From Rhabdaerophilum sp. SD176 (lineage in GTDB: Bacteria > Pseudomonadota > Alphaproteobacteria > Rhizobiales > Beijerinckiaceae), in NCBI RefSeq assembly GCF_030143245.1, contig NZ_JARJNS010000001.1:620001-684000 (forward strand): a stretch of DNA of 64,000 nucleotides. The letters are read 5' to 3'. Positions within the stretch are counted from its first letter, which is position 1; each line of letters opens with the position of its first letter. Positions 17,782-26,275 of the stretch are shown here, piece after piece. Made by a program: the position numbers and the translations under genes. Under the pieces are notes generated by a model that was given only the letters and a program-made list of their open reading frames with translations, made no database searches and was not told the DNA's origin.

Positions 17782-18411
17782 TCAGCCGAAGCCGAGCAGC
17801 CTCGGCAGCAGCACGAAGAACTTCCACAGGATGAGATAGGTCAGCGAGACGGTGAAGATCAGCGCGATCACCGCCGCAAACGCCGCGACCAGCATCACGA
17901 CGCCATCCCGCTCCACCATCGCAAGGCCGACAAGGATCACCGCGATCCCCGGCGGAATCCCGCCGATGAAGGGGATCGGCGACATCAGGCACAAAGCCAT
18001 CATCATAACGAGCGCGCCGATCGCCCGCTGCGCCTGGACATCGGTCAGGGCGAGCAGTCGGGGCCGCATCACACGCTCGAACCAGCGCAAGGTCGGCTCC
18101 GATTTTTCCAGCACGTTCTGGAGGTCGCGCCGCTTCACCCGTCTTTGCGCCAGCCAGCGCGGCAGGACGAGCGCATCATGTCCGCGCAGCATCTGCAGCG
18201 CGACAACGCCGACGATCACGCCGCAGAGGATGGGCAGGCCCGGCAAGGGCAGCAGGTTCGGCAGGCCGAAAAGCACCAGCACGATGCCGAAGGAGCGCTT
18301 GCCGAGCAGTGCGACGAGATCGCCCAGCATGGGCGTCGGATCATCGGCCTCGCCCTTGCCCCGGACCGTCTCGGCGAGCACATCGGAAATGCGGGCCGAG
18401 AGCGGCTTCAT
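17782..18411 (-). CDS. ExoD-family exopolysaccharide synthesis protein
   Basis: About 209 residues, membrane protein of the ExoD family (PF06055). Conserved stretches are GKRSFGIVLVLFGLPNLLPLPG (residues 40-61 region), a mid-protein basic helix-rich loop and SPIPFIGGIPPG before the last hydrophobic segments. The Rhizobium ExoD homologue affects exopolysaccharide production and alkali tolerance, but the biochemical role is unknown. The chosen ATG gives MKPLSARISD; an upstream TTG would add six residues. Convergent with the GGDEF-EAL gene and divergent from the BcsS-like gene. Confidence 0.88.
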   Translation of the reverse strand: MKPLSARISDVLAETVRGKGEADDPTPMLGDLVALLGKRSFGIVLVLFGLPNLLPLPGLPILCGVIVGVVALQMLRGHDALVLPRWLAQRRVKRRDLQNVLEKSEPTLRWFERVMRPRLLALTDVQAQRAIGALVMMMALCLMSPIPFIGGIPPGIAVILVGLAMVERDGVVMLVAAFAAVIALIFTVSLTYLILWKFFVLLPRLLGFG

Positions 18412-18595
18412 ACGGACGTCACCACGCAAGGGAAGAACCTCGTCCGCTCATACGGCGATTGGACGGGAAAGGAAAGGCCCCGCCCCGGCGGAGCCGGCGA
18501 CGGGCGCGGGTCCTCCCGGATTCAACCGCTCCTTGGTAGCCAGACAAACATAGGTGTTTATTCCTAACGCATTCCTCCACCCCGGAGCTGCGCTC

Positions 18596-19501
18596 ATGTT
18601 CGGGATCCCGCGCCTTGCCGTCGCCCTTGCCGGAAGCTTCCTGCTCACACTCGCCCTCCCCGTCAGCCTGCATTCGTACGTTCCGGATCCACGCAGCGTC
18701 AGGGGTCAGCGTGGCGCGCCGGAAGGCGAACCGCAGCCGCCGGATCCACGTTTTGCCGGGCTTTCGCGGGCGCTCGGGCTCGCCTTCCTCTCCCGCGGCT
18801 TCGGGCGAGCCGGGGATCTCTGGTTCCGCCCGGAGCCCGCCCGCACGCGGCTGGCCCTCGCCCTGGGCAGTGACAGCCGCTATGTCGCAGCCGCAACGGA
18901 GCTGCGGCACAGCCTGTCGGGCGCCCTTGACCGCTCCGGATGGTTCCTTGCCTTCGGCAGCCTTGTCCGGCTGAGCGGCGGCAATGCCGGCGCAGAGCCC
19001 CGGCTGCTCCAGCAGCGGATGGTCGTCGGACGAACGTGGCGGCATGCCGATCTCCAGCTGACCGTGCAGGCTGGCCTTTCGCGGATCGGGCTGGATTCAC
19101 TCGCCACCACGCTGACAGGCCGGGCGGAACGGCTCGGGCTCGTCGCGGCGATGCAGCTCTGGCACGACTGGCCGGAAGGCGGGCCGGCCGGGTTGCGCTT
19201 CATCCAGCTCGCCCTCGAGGCCGATCGCGCGCGGGAGGGCGTGACGGCCATCGCGCGGATCAGCTTCTCGCTGGGCGCGAGCAGCCTTGCCCTTGGGCCG
19301 GAATGTCTTGCCTCGGCCGGGGAACGCTGGCGGCTCGGCCCTCTGACCTACCGCGATCCCTATCGCCACCTGCGCCTCGGCGCCCATGCCTCGGGCCTGC
19401 GGCTCGGCCGGGCCAGCCTCACCCTGTCGGCTGGCGCCCTGTTCGACAGCCGGGAAAAGCCGCGCCCCTACGCGGCGTTCGGCCTCGTCTTCGCCTATTG
19501 A
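18596..19501 (+). CDS. Exported BcsS-like beta-barrel protein (probable)
   Basis: 301 residues with a signal peptide (hydrophobic core about residues 8-22). The mature region alternates short beta-like strands and ends in an aromatic residue (VFAY), as outer-membrane barrels do. The spacing of features resembles the cellulose biosynthesis protein BcsS family: a tandem strand block, then LALGPE..ASAGERWRLG, then LRLGAHASG and LTLSAG near the end. I assign BcsS-like only tentatively; no bcsA/bcsB is in the window. The start follows a GGAG site. Divergent from exoD, and its last 7 bp overlap the photolyase stop. A link to exopolysaccharide secretion is inferred from the neighbours. Confidence 0.5.
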   Translation: MFGIPRLAVALAGSFLLTLALPVSLHSYVPDPRSVRGQRGAPEGEPQPPDPRFAGLSRALGLAFLSRGFGRAGDLWFRPEPARTRLALALGSDSRYVAAATELRHSLSGALDRSGWFLAFGSLVRLSGGNAGAEPRLLQQRMVVGRTWRHADLQLTVQAGLSRIGLDSLATTLTGRAERLGLVAAMQLWHDWPEGGPAGLRFIQLALEADRAREGVTAIARISFSLGASSLALGPECLASAGERWRLGPLTYRDPYRHLRLGAHASGLRLGRASLTLSAGALFDSREKPRPYAAFGLVFAY

Positions 19502-21027
19502 GCCGCCGGCAGGCTGTCGAGAAAGGCGTTCGCCTCGGCCACGATCTCCGCCTTTCGCGCCGGCGCCATTTTCGCCAATGTCCGGTAGGGCATAGCCATG
19601 CGCGGGTTGCCGGAAAGGCGCTTTTCGTTGGCGATCAGGAAATTCCAGTAGAGATAATTGAACGGGCAGGCCTTCGGACCGCTCTTGACCCCAGGGTCGT
19701 AGTGGCAGCCCGTGCAATAATCGCTCATCCGGTCGATATAGGCGCCCGAAGCGGCATAGGGCTTCGAGGCCAGCAGCCCGCCATCGGCGAAAAGCGCCAT
19801 GCCATGCGTATTGGGCAATTCCACCCATTCATAGGCATCGGCATAGACCAGCAGGTACCATTCCTCGACCGCTTTCGGCGCGATGCCCGCAAGCAAGGCG
19901 AAATTGCCCGTCACCATCAGCCGCTGGATATGATGGGCATAGGCGTTGCGCGCCGTCGCCTGCACCACCTCGGCAAGGCAGCGAAGGTCGGTCCTGCCGG
20001 TCCAGTAGAAATCCGGCAGCGGACGATGCGCCGCGAGTGCATTGGTTTCCGCATAGCCCGGCATTTCCAGCCAGTAGAGACCGCGCACATATTCCCGCCA
20101 GCCAAGGATCTGGCGGATGAACCCCTCCACCGCATTGAGCGGCGCGCGCCCCTCGAACCAGGCCCGTTCGGCCGCCCGGCAGATCTCCTCCGGAAGGAGC
20201 AGGCCCATATTGAGCGCCGGCGCCAGCAGGGCGTGATGGACGAAATCCTCGCCCCGCTTCATCGCATCCTGGTAATCGCCGAACCAGGGCAGCGCATCGG
20301 CAATGAAATGGTCGAGCGCCTCCAGCGCCTGATCGCGCGTCACCGGCCAGCCAAACCCGTCAAGGCTGCCGAAATGCCCGCCGAACCGGGCCTCCACCAC
20401 GGCCATGACCTCGCGCGTCAGGGCGTCGGGCGGGAAGCGCAGGCGTTCGGGCAGGTGATGGCCGGCCGGCAGGGATTTCCGGTTCTCCGCATCGAAATTC
20501 CATTGCCCGCCGACCGGCTGCTCGCCCTCCATCAGCAACCCTGTCTTGCGGCGCATCTCGCGGTAGAAGAACTCCATCCGGTAGGTCTTCCGCCCCTCCG
20601 CCCAGCGCGCGAAATCCTCGATCCGTGCAAAAAAGCGCGTATCCGGGCGGATCTCCACCGGCGGGCCGAGCGTTTCCGCCCAGTCGCGCATCATCTCCAG
20701 CACGCGCCATTCGCCAGGCTCGGTGAGGATCACCGCCTCGGGCCGGTGCCAATCGACGGCCAGCCGCAGCGCGGCATCGAGCGAGCCGGGATTGCCCGGA
20801 TCCTCGATCCGCCAATACTCGACCGCCAGCCCCTCGGCGCGGAGGCTTTCGGCGAAATGCCGCATGGCCGCGAAGACCATCACCAGCTTCTGCTTGTGAT
20901 GGCGCACATAGGTGGCCTCGCTGGCCACCTCCGCCATGAGAATGCGGTCACGTGCAGGGTCGAACCCCTCCAGCGCGCTGATCGACCGGCTGAGCTGGTC
21001 ACCGAGCAGCAGGACGAGGCGGCTCAT
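19495..21027 (-). CDS. Iron-sulfur bacterial photolyase, (6-4) type (PhrB-like)
   Basis: 510 residues. The FeS-BCP family repairs UV (6-4) photoproducts using FAD and blue light. Four cysteines fall at 350, 438, 441 and 454; the last three form C-x2-C-x12-C, and as I recall these are the same positions as the [4Fe-4S] ligands of Agrobacterium PhrB. The YAHHIQRL segment (H365, H366) matches the active-site histidines. The N-terminal antenna-binding Rossmann-like domain ([10 protein letters not shown]) and the C-terminal FAD region are both complete. The start overlaps the DUF2256 gene by 4 bp (ATGA). Confidence 0.93.
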   Translation of the reverse strand: MSRLVLLLGDQLSRSISALEGFDPARDRILMAEVASEATYVRHHKQKLVMVFAAMRHFAESLRAEGLAVEYWRIEDPGNPGSLDAALRLAVDWHRPEAVILTEPGEWRVLEMMRDWAETLGPPVEIRPDTRFFARIEDFARWAEGRKTYRMEFFYREMRRKTGLLMEGEQPVGGQWNFDAENRKSLPAGHHLPERLRFPPDALTREVMAVVEARFGGHFGSLDGFGWPVTRDQALEALDHFIADALPWFGDYQDAMKRGEDFVHHALLAPALNMGLLLPEEICRAAERAWFEGRAPLNAVEGFIRQILGWREYVRGLYWLEMPGYAETNALAAHRPLPDFYWTGRTDLRCLAEVVQATARNAYAHHIQRLMVTGNFALLAGIAPKAVEEWYLLVYADAYEWVELPNTHGMALFADGGLLASKPYAASGAYIDRMSDYCTGCHYDPGVKSGPKACPFNYLYWNFLIANEKRLSGNPRMAMPYRTLAKMAPARKAEIVAEANAFLDSLPAAQ

Positions 21028-21203
21028 GGCCTGGCCATTCGGTTGCCGGTTTCGCGGCTGCGGCGCGCTGCGGCCCGGCAGCGATCCGAGCAGAACCGCA
21101 CTTCGTCCCACACCTTTTCCCATTTCTTCCGCCAGGTGAACGGCCGGCTGCACTGGGCGCAGGGCTTTTCCGGCAGATGGGCTTTCTTGACGCCGCGCGG
21201 CAT
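21024..21203 (-). CDS. DUF2256 small zinc-ribbon protein
   Basis: 59 residues matching DUF2256: [20 protein letters not shown], then RFCSDRCR. The pattern C-x2-C...C-x3-C predicts a zinc ribbon. The family is often encoded beside FeS photolyases, but its function is unknown. Its stop overlaps the photolyase start (ATGA) and the SDR gene ends 8 bp upstream, giving an SDR-DUF2256-photolyase operon. Too short to be called by size alone, but the motif is diagnostic. Confidence 0.88.
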   Translation of the reverse strand: MPRGVKKAHLPEKPCAQCSRPFTWRKKWEKVWDEVRFCSDRCRAAARRSRETGNRMARP

Positions 21204-21211
21204 GGCCTGCC

Positions 21212-21940
21212 TCAGCCCTTGGTGCGCAGCCGCGAGCGGCCGCCATCCACCGCCATGACCTGCCCAGAAATCCAGCCGCTTTCCGCGCTGGCGAGGAAGG
21301 TTGCCAGCCCGGCCACGTCCTCCGGCTGGCCGAGGCGCGGCACGGCATGCAGCTCGGCAATCGCCTTGGCCATGGCCTCGTTGCCGGTCAGCGCTGCCGC
21401 CATCTTCGTCCGCGTCAGCGAGGGCGCGATGCAATTGACGCGGATCCGCGGCGCGAGTTCCGCTCCGAGCGCGCGGGTCAACCCTTCGATCGCGCCTTTC
21501 GCCATCGAGACCGAGGCATGGGCAGAGAAGCCCTGCGCGACCGCCACGGTCGAGAACAGCACGATCGACGCCGCCTCGCTGCGTTTGAGCGCCGGCAGCA
21601 GGGCCTGCACCGCACGCGCCGCGCCCAGGGCGTTGAGCGTGAAATCGCCGAGGAAGTCCTCGTCCTTCAGCCGGTTGAGCGGCTTGAGATTGATCGAACC
21701 GACCGCATAGACAAGCGCGTCGACGGGCCTGTCGCCGAGAGTAGCGGCGAGATCGGCGAAATGGGACGGCTCGCGGGCATCACCGGCCGTGAACCCGGCA
21801 CCCAGCTCGCCGGCCAGCGCCGCGAGCCGCGCGGCATCCCGCCCCGCGAGATGAAGCGTATAACCCTTCGCCTTGAGTCCATGGGCCGTGGCCGCACCGA
21901 TGCCCCCGGTGCTGCCGAAAATCACTGCCGTCTTCGTCAT
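21212..21940 (-). CDS. SDR-family protein lacking the catalytic tyrosine
   Basis: 242 residues. Rossmann start [13 protein letters not shown], catalytic Ser (S130) and Lys (K148) remain, but the Tyr of the Y-x3-K motif is V144 (HASVSMAK), and the usual NNAG is YAVGS. The end [11 protein letters not shown] is normal for SDRs. Without Tyr, ordinary dehydrogenase chemistry is unlikely; it may bind a nucleotide or catalyse something unusual. Operon partners are DUF2256 and photolyase, so a UV or light-related role is inferred. I recall similar photolyase-associated SDRs, but the substrate is unknown. Confidence 0.85.
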   Translation of the reverse strand: MTKTAVIFGSTGGIGAATAHGLKAKGYTLHLAGRDAARLAALAGELGAGFTAGDAREPSHFADLAATLGDRPVDALVYAVGSINLKPLNRLKDEDFLGDFTLNALGAARAVQALLPALKRSEAASIVLFSTVAVAQGFSAHASVSMAKGAIEGLTRALGAELAPRIRVNCIAPSLTRTKMAAALTGNEAMAKAIAELHAVPRLGQPEDVAGLATFLASAESGWISGQVMAVDGGRSRLRTKG

Positions 21941-21985
21941 GGAAAATCCTGCCCTTGCCCACGCGGAAAACCGCGCCTGCCGGGC

Positions 21986-23614
21986 TTACGCAGGAAGCGC
22001 CCCTGCCGGACCACCCGCCGCCGCCTCGAGTGCGGCCCGCGTGTCGAAATCCGCAAGGATGCCGGGATCCTGGACCGGCACCTCGGCCACCCGGTCGCGC
22101 CGCGCCTCCAGCAACCGCCGCGCACCCTGGTCGCCCGTCAGGGCCATGAGGTCCGGAAACAGGCCCCGCCGCACCAGAACCGGGTTGCCCCACTGGCCAT
22201 GATGCACCGGCACATAGGCGTCCATCTCCGGCTGCTCATAGGACTGCTGCGCAAGGCGCTGCAACGTCTCCGGCAGCAGGCGGGGCATATCCCCCAGCAT
22301 GATGAACGCGGCCCCGGTCTCCGGGGGCATGGCCGCAAGCCCTGCCCTGAGCGAAGTGGCAAGCCCCTCGCGGTAATCAGGGTTCGCGATGAGCCGGGCT
22401 CCCATGCCGGCCGCCAGCGCCTCGATCGTTTCGGCCTCATGCCCGGTCACGACAACAACCGGCCCCAGCGCCGCCGCCCGAGCCGTATCCAGCACATGGG
22501 CCAGCATCGGCCGCCCCTCGAACGAAGCAAGCAGCTTGTTCTCCGCGCCAAACCGGGTCGATCGCCCGGCCGCGAGAATGACAATCCCGAACGCGCCCGG
22601 ACCGGCAGGCCGAACCTCGCCGGCACGGGGCTGCGGCCGCGAGACAATCTCCATCAGCAACCCGCCCGTGCCCATGCGCTGGAGATCGCGCCCGCTTACC
22701 GGAAGATCGGCGCAGAGCCGCGCCAGCACCCAGTCAAAGCCGTTCTCGCGCGGCGAGCGGGCACAACCCGGCGCGCCGATCACCGGCTTGCCCTGCCATC
22801 CCGCCAGCATCAGAAGATTGCCGGGATCGACCGGCATTCCGAGATGGACGAGCCGCCCGCCCTGCGCCTCGATGGACGCGGGAATCACATCGCGCCGGTC
22901 GGCGATCGCCGCAGCGCCGAACACGATGAGAATGTCGAAACCGGCAGGATCAAGCGCTGCGAGGCTGGCTTCCAGCGCTTCCTGCCGATGCTCGATCCGT
23001 GCTTCCGAAACGAGCCGGCTGCCGAGGGCGGCAAGCCGCGCCTCCATCACCCGCCGCGTCTTCTCGATCACACTCTCCTTCAGGCCCGGCAGGCGCAGCG
23101 ACAGCAGCGCCACCCGTTTCGGCCGGAACGGCGCGACCCGCATCGCGCCGGCGGCGAGTTGCCGGCAACCAGCCTCGACCAGCGCGCCCGGCACGGCGAA
23201 GGGGATGATCTTGACCGTTGCCACCATCTCGCCCGGCACCACCCGGCGGAAGGCCGGCAGGGTGGCAAGCGTCAGATCGGGATCGATCAGATTGAAAGCG
23301 TCAATCGCGGCTGGTTCCGGTACGAACAGCCCCGCTTCCGTGGCGAAGAGATTGGCCCGCCCCGTAAAGGCCGGGTCGGCCCGCAGGCCCGGTCCGAGCG
23401 CCGCCTCGGCCAGCCGCGCGGCCGCCTCGTCCTCGGAAAGATCGCCCGGTTCAAGCCGGGCAATCGTCACCTCCGCCATCCCCGCTGCGGCGAGCGAGCG
23501 GCAATCCGCCCCGTCGAGCCGATGGCCCTTGCGGAAAGCGGTCTCGCCCGCCCGGACCTGATGCGCCAGCACGGCGCCCTCGGCCTCGCTGACGGGAACC
23601 CGCCCGAAAAACAT
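21986..23614 (-). CDS. Molybdopterin-binding domain / NTP-transferase (MocA-like) fusion
   Basis: 542 residues in two parts. Residues about 1-330 are a MoeA/MogA-like molybdopterin-binding region (opening FFGRVPVSEAEGAVLAH; DILIVFGAAAIADRRD in the middle). Residues about 340-530 are a nucleotidyltransferase with GIVILAAGRSTRFG and LGDMP motifs, like MocA, which makes the cytosine dinucleotide form of the molybdenum cofactor used by xanthine oxidase-family enzymes. The fusion is known in alphaproteobacteria. It sits at the end of the maturation operon for the CoxSLM enzyme, so it most likely prepares that cofactor. The next upstream gene overlaps its start by one base. Confidence 0.88.
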   Translation of the reverse strand: MFFGRVPVSEAEGAVLAHQVRAGETAFRKGHRLDGADCRSLAAAGMAEVTIARLEPGDLSEDEAAARLAEAALGPGLRADPAFTGRANLFATEAGLFVPEPAAIDAFNLIDPDLTLATLPAFRRVVPGEMVATVKIIPFAVPGALVEAGCRQLAAGAMRVAPFRPKRVALLSLRLPGLKESVIEKTRRVMEARLAALGSRLVSEARIEHRQEALEASLAALDPAGFDILIVFGAAAIADRRDVIPASIEAQGGRLVHLGMPVDPGNLLMLAGWQGKPVIGAPGCARSPRENGFDWVLARLCADLPVSGRDLQRMGTGGLLMEIVSRPQPRAGEVRPAGPGAFGIVILAAGRSTRFGAENKLLASFEGRPMLAHVLDTARAAALGPVVVVTGHEAETIEALAAGMGARLIANPDYREGLATSLRAGLAAMPPETGAAFIMLGDMPRLLPETLQRLAQQSYEQPEMDAYVPVHHGQWGNPVLVRRGLFPDLMALTGDQGARRLLEARRDRVAEVPVQDPGILADFDTRAALEAAAGGPAGALPA

Positions 23615-24300
23615 CAGCTGCGCCGCCGCTGGCGCTGCGTGCCGATAATCTCGGCGAGGATCGACACGGCAATCTCCGCCGGGCTGACCGCGCCGATATC
23701 GAGCCCGATCGGCGCGTGGATCCGCGCGAGATCACGCTCGGAAAACCCGGCCGCCGCCAGCCGTTCAAGCCGTTTGGCATGCGTCTTCCGGCTGCCCAAT
23801 GCGCCGATATAGAAGCACCCGGCCCGGAGCGCGACCGTCAGGGCGGGATCGTCGATCTTGGGGTCATGCGTCAGCGCGACAAAGGCGGTGTAGCGGTCCG
23901 GCTTCAATGGCGGCAGCGCCACATCCGGCCATTCCGCGATCAACCGCACATTCGGAAAGCGCTCCGGCGTGGCAAAGGCCTCGCGCGGGTCGATCAGCGT
24001 GCAGTCGAGTTCGACCAGCCGCGCCATCTCGGCCAGCGCCTGGCTGATATGCACCGCCCCGATCACGATCAGCCGCACCGGCGGGACATGGACATCGATA
24101 AAGGTTTCCCGGTCCCCGGCCATCGATTTCATGGACTTGCCGGTCCGGAAGGCCTCGGCCAGAGCTTCGGCGGCGGGGTCACCGGCCAGCCCCTCCGGCG
24201 TCACCAGCCGGGCGGCGGCGCTGGCGAGATCGGTGACGAGCGCCACCGCCTCGCGGGCGGCGCGATGGCGGTTCAGGGCGGAGAGCAGGGCGAGATCCAC
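23614..24300 (-). CDS. XdhC C-terminal (Rossmann) domain protein
   Basis: 228 residues matching the Rossmann-like C-terminal half of XdhC/CoxF (VRLIVIGAVHISQAL near residue 78, LTHDPKID, then IGALGSRKTHAKR). XdhC proteins bind the molybdenum cofactor, help its sulfuration and insert it into molybdenum hydroxylases. The N-terminal domain is encoded as a separate gene upstream. The stop overlaps the fusion gene start by one base, so translation is probably coupled. Cytoplasmic. Confidence 0.9.
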   Translation of the reverse strand: MDLALLSALNRHRAAREAVALVTDLASAAARLVTPEGLAGDPAAEALAEAFRTGKSMKSMAGDRETFIDVHVPPVRLIVIGAVHISQALAEMARLVELDCTLIDPREAFATPERFPNVRLIAEWPDVALPPLKPDRYTAFVALTHDPKIDDPALTVALRAGCFYIGALGSRKTHAKRLERLAAAGFSERDLARIHAPIGLDIGAVSPAEIAVSILAEIIGTQRQRRRS

Positions 24301-24309
24301 CGGAAATCC

Positions 24310-24654
24310 TCAGTTGACCGGTACGACATGCACGGCGATCCGCCCGCCGCAGGACAGGCCGACGCGCCAGGCCGTCTCGTCCGCCACGCCGAATTCGAGC
24401 CGTTTCGGCACCCCGCTGGCGATGACATCGATCGCCTCCGTCACCACTGCGCCCTCGACGCAGCCCCCGGAAACCGAGCCGAGGAAATTCCCCTCTCCGT
24501 CAATGACAAGATGCGAGCCGACCGGCCGCGGCGCGGAGCCCCAGGTCTCGGTGACGGTCGCAAGCGCGACGCCGCGCCCGGCTTTCCGCCAGGCCTCGGC
24601 CGTGGCGAGGATTTCGGTTTCGGTGGCCAGCCCACCCGCAACAGGTTCGCTCAT
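24310..24654 (-). CDS. XdhC/CoxI N-terminal domain protein
   Basis: 114 residues covering only the N-terminal XdhC_CoxI domain: VALATVTETWGSAPRPVGSH, then LGSVSGGCVEGAV and LSCGGRI. The two cysteines in SGGCVEG and LSCGG are those usually conserved. The ATG follows GGAGGG and overlaps the VWA gene stop by 4 bp (ATGA). Together with the following gene it makes a split XdhC, probably acting as a heteromer on the CoxL-type enzyme. Confidence 0.9.
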   Translation of the reverse strand: MSEPVAGGLATETEILATAEAWRKAGRGVALATVTETWGSAPRPVGSHLVIDGEGNFLGSVSGGCVEGAVVTEAIDVIASGVPKRLEFGVADETAWRVGLSCGGRIAVHVVPVN

Positions 24655-25877
24655 GGTCCCTCCCGGAGGTAGCGACGCGGATCCGCGCCTGTGCCCTGCC
24701 CGTCCGCCAGCGCCCGGCACAGATCGGCCATGGCGTTCAGGCTATGACAGGTGCGGAATTCGTCAACATGCGGCAGCATCGCCCGGATGCCCGCCGCTTT
24801 CGCCTCGAACCCGTCGAAACGCAGCAGCGGATTGAGCCAGATGAGCCGCCGTGCCGAGCGCCGGAGCCGCGCGAGTTCGCGCGCGAGATCGGGGCGGAGG
24901 TCCCGTTCCAGCCCGTCGGTGATGAGCAGGACCACCGCGCCGCCGCTCATCACCCGCCGTGCCCAGCGTTTGTTGAACCGCTCCAGCGTCTGGCCGATCC
25001 GCGTGCCACCATCCCAGTCGCGCACCATTTTCGCCGCGCCGCGCAAGGCGAGATCGGGGTCCTTGGTGCTCTTCAGCGCATGGCTGACATTCGTCAGCTC
25101 CGTGGCGAAGGTGAAGGCCGAAACGCGCCGCCCGGTCTGGGCCACGGCATGCATGAAATGCAGGAAAATCCGCGAATACTGGCTCATCGAACCGGAAATA
25201 TCGCACAGGGCGACAAGCGGCGGCACTTTCTCCGCCCGCGCCCGGAAGCGCAATTCGAATGCATCGCCGCCGGCCCGCAGGCTGGCGCGCATCGCCCGCC
25301 GCGGATCGGGCCGGTTGCCGTGTGGATCGGCCACGAAACGCCGCGTCTTCACATGCTGGAGCGGCATGACCAGCCGCGCCACCTCGCGCTTCGCTTCGGC
25401 CAGTTCGAGCGCTGACATGCCGTCAAAATCGCGGCTTCGGAACACCTCGATATCCGAAACGGTAAGCCGGGAATCGAGATCGACCCGCTCGCGCTCCGGC
25501 TGGTCCTCGGGCGGCTTCGGCTGGAACAGCGCCTCGGTCAGCCGACGAAGCGCCTCCTCGCGCCGCGAGTCCGGATCGCCCGGCGCCACCGGCATCATCG
25601 AGGCCATCATTTTCTCGAGCAGCGCCCGCCGCCGCCAGAACAGCCGGAAGGCCTGGTCGAACAGGTCCGCATCCTGCCGCCGCTTGACGAAGACGGCCTC
25701 AAGCGCTGCTCGGAACTCCTCCTTGTGGCCGATTCCGATCGCCTCGATCGCTGCCACGGCATCGAGCATCGCCCCCGGCCCGACCGCCATTCCCGCCTGA
25801 CGAAGCGCGCGGCCGAAAAAGGCCACGTTCTCGGCGAGATGTCCGCCGGCAGCTGCGGGCGGGTCGATTGTCGTCAC
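24651..25877 (-). CDS. coxE: VWA domain-containing protein, CoxE-like
   Basis: 408 residues. An N-terminal helical region is followed by a VWA domain with the MIDAS motif DISGSMSQYS (about residue 232). In carboxidotrophs CoxE acts with the MoxR-type ATPase CoxD to build the [CuSMoO2] or Mo site; by analogy it matures the CoxSLM-like enzyme here. The GTG start overlaps the stop of the NTF2-like gene (GTGA), a four-base overlap that strongly supports this start. No membrane segment is visible. Confidence 0.88.
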   Translation of the reverse strand: MTTIDPPAAAGGHLAENVAFFGRALRQAGMAVGPGAMLDAVAAIEAIGIGHKEEFRAALEAVFVKRRQDADLFDQAFRLFWRRRALLEKMMASMMPVAPGDPDSRREEALRRLTEALFQPKPPEDQPERERVDLDSRLTVSDIEVFRSRDFDGMSALELAEAKREVARLVMPLQHVKTRRFVADPHGNRPDPRRAMRASLRAGGDAFELRFRARAEKVPPLVALCDISGSMSQYSRIFLHFMHAVAQTGRRVSAFTFATELTNVSHALKSTKDPDLALRGAAKMVRDWDGGTRIGQTLERFNKRWARRVMSGGAVVLLITDGLERDLRPDLARELARLRRSARRLIWLNPLLRFDGFEAKAAGIRAMLPHVDEFRTCHSLNAMADLCRALADGQGTGADPRRYLREGP

Positions 25878-26275
25878 GCGCGTGTCTCGGTCATGAAGAC
25901 CTTCTGGGCAACCAGCCATCGCCCATCGATTTTGAGGAAAGACAGCAGATCTGTGAAGAAGCGGGGCGGAATGGCGCAGGCGAGTTTCACATGCGCCATG
26001 CCGGGGCCAGCAAGGTCGATCGTCAGGATGCGATCATGACGCGGAAGGCCGGCGGCACGCGGCGACGGCCGGTTGCGCACGGCATCCAGCCAAGCGTCCC
26101 TCGGGGTAATCCGCAAGGCGCCCTCGCTGAACTGCGTCAGGGCCGACGTCGGATGAAAAACGGCCGCGAGCTTTTCCGCATCGCCCTCGTAAAGCCCGTC
26201 GAGATAGGTTTGCACCGCCGACCGGATGCTGGCGAGATCATCATCGTCCATTGGCCCCTGCGCTCCTGTTCTCAC
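25874..26275 (-). CDS. NTF2-like (Lumazine_bd_2) protein in the cox maturation operon
   Basis: 133 residues matching the SnoaL/NTF2-like cone fold of the Lumazine_bd_2 family: an N-terminal helix (VQTYLDGLYEGDAEKL), FHPTSAL, and strands ending FLKIDGRWLVAQKVF. Members are cytoplasmic and mostly uncharacterised. It overlaps the MoxR stop with GTGA (start at 26275; an internal ATG at 26251 is a less likely alternative), and its stop overlaps the CoxE start. Its position between CoxD-like and CoxE-like proteins suggests an added factor in cofactor assembly. Not part of the classic cox gene set as I know it. Confidence 0.75.
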   Translation of the reverse strand: MRTGAQGPMDDDDLASIRSAVQTYLDGLYEGDAEKLAAVFHPTSALTQFSEGALRITPRDAWLDAVRNRPSPRAAGLPRHDRILTIDLAGPGMAHVKLACAIPPRFFTDLLSFLKIDGRWLVAQKVFMTETRA

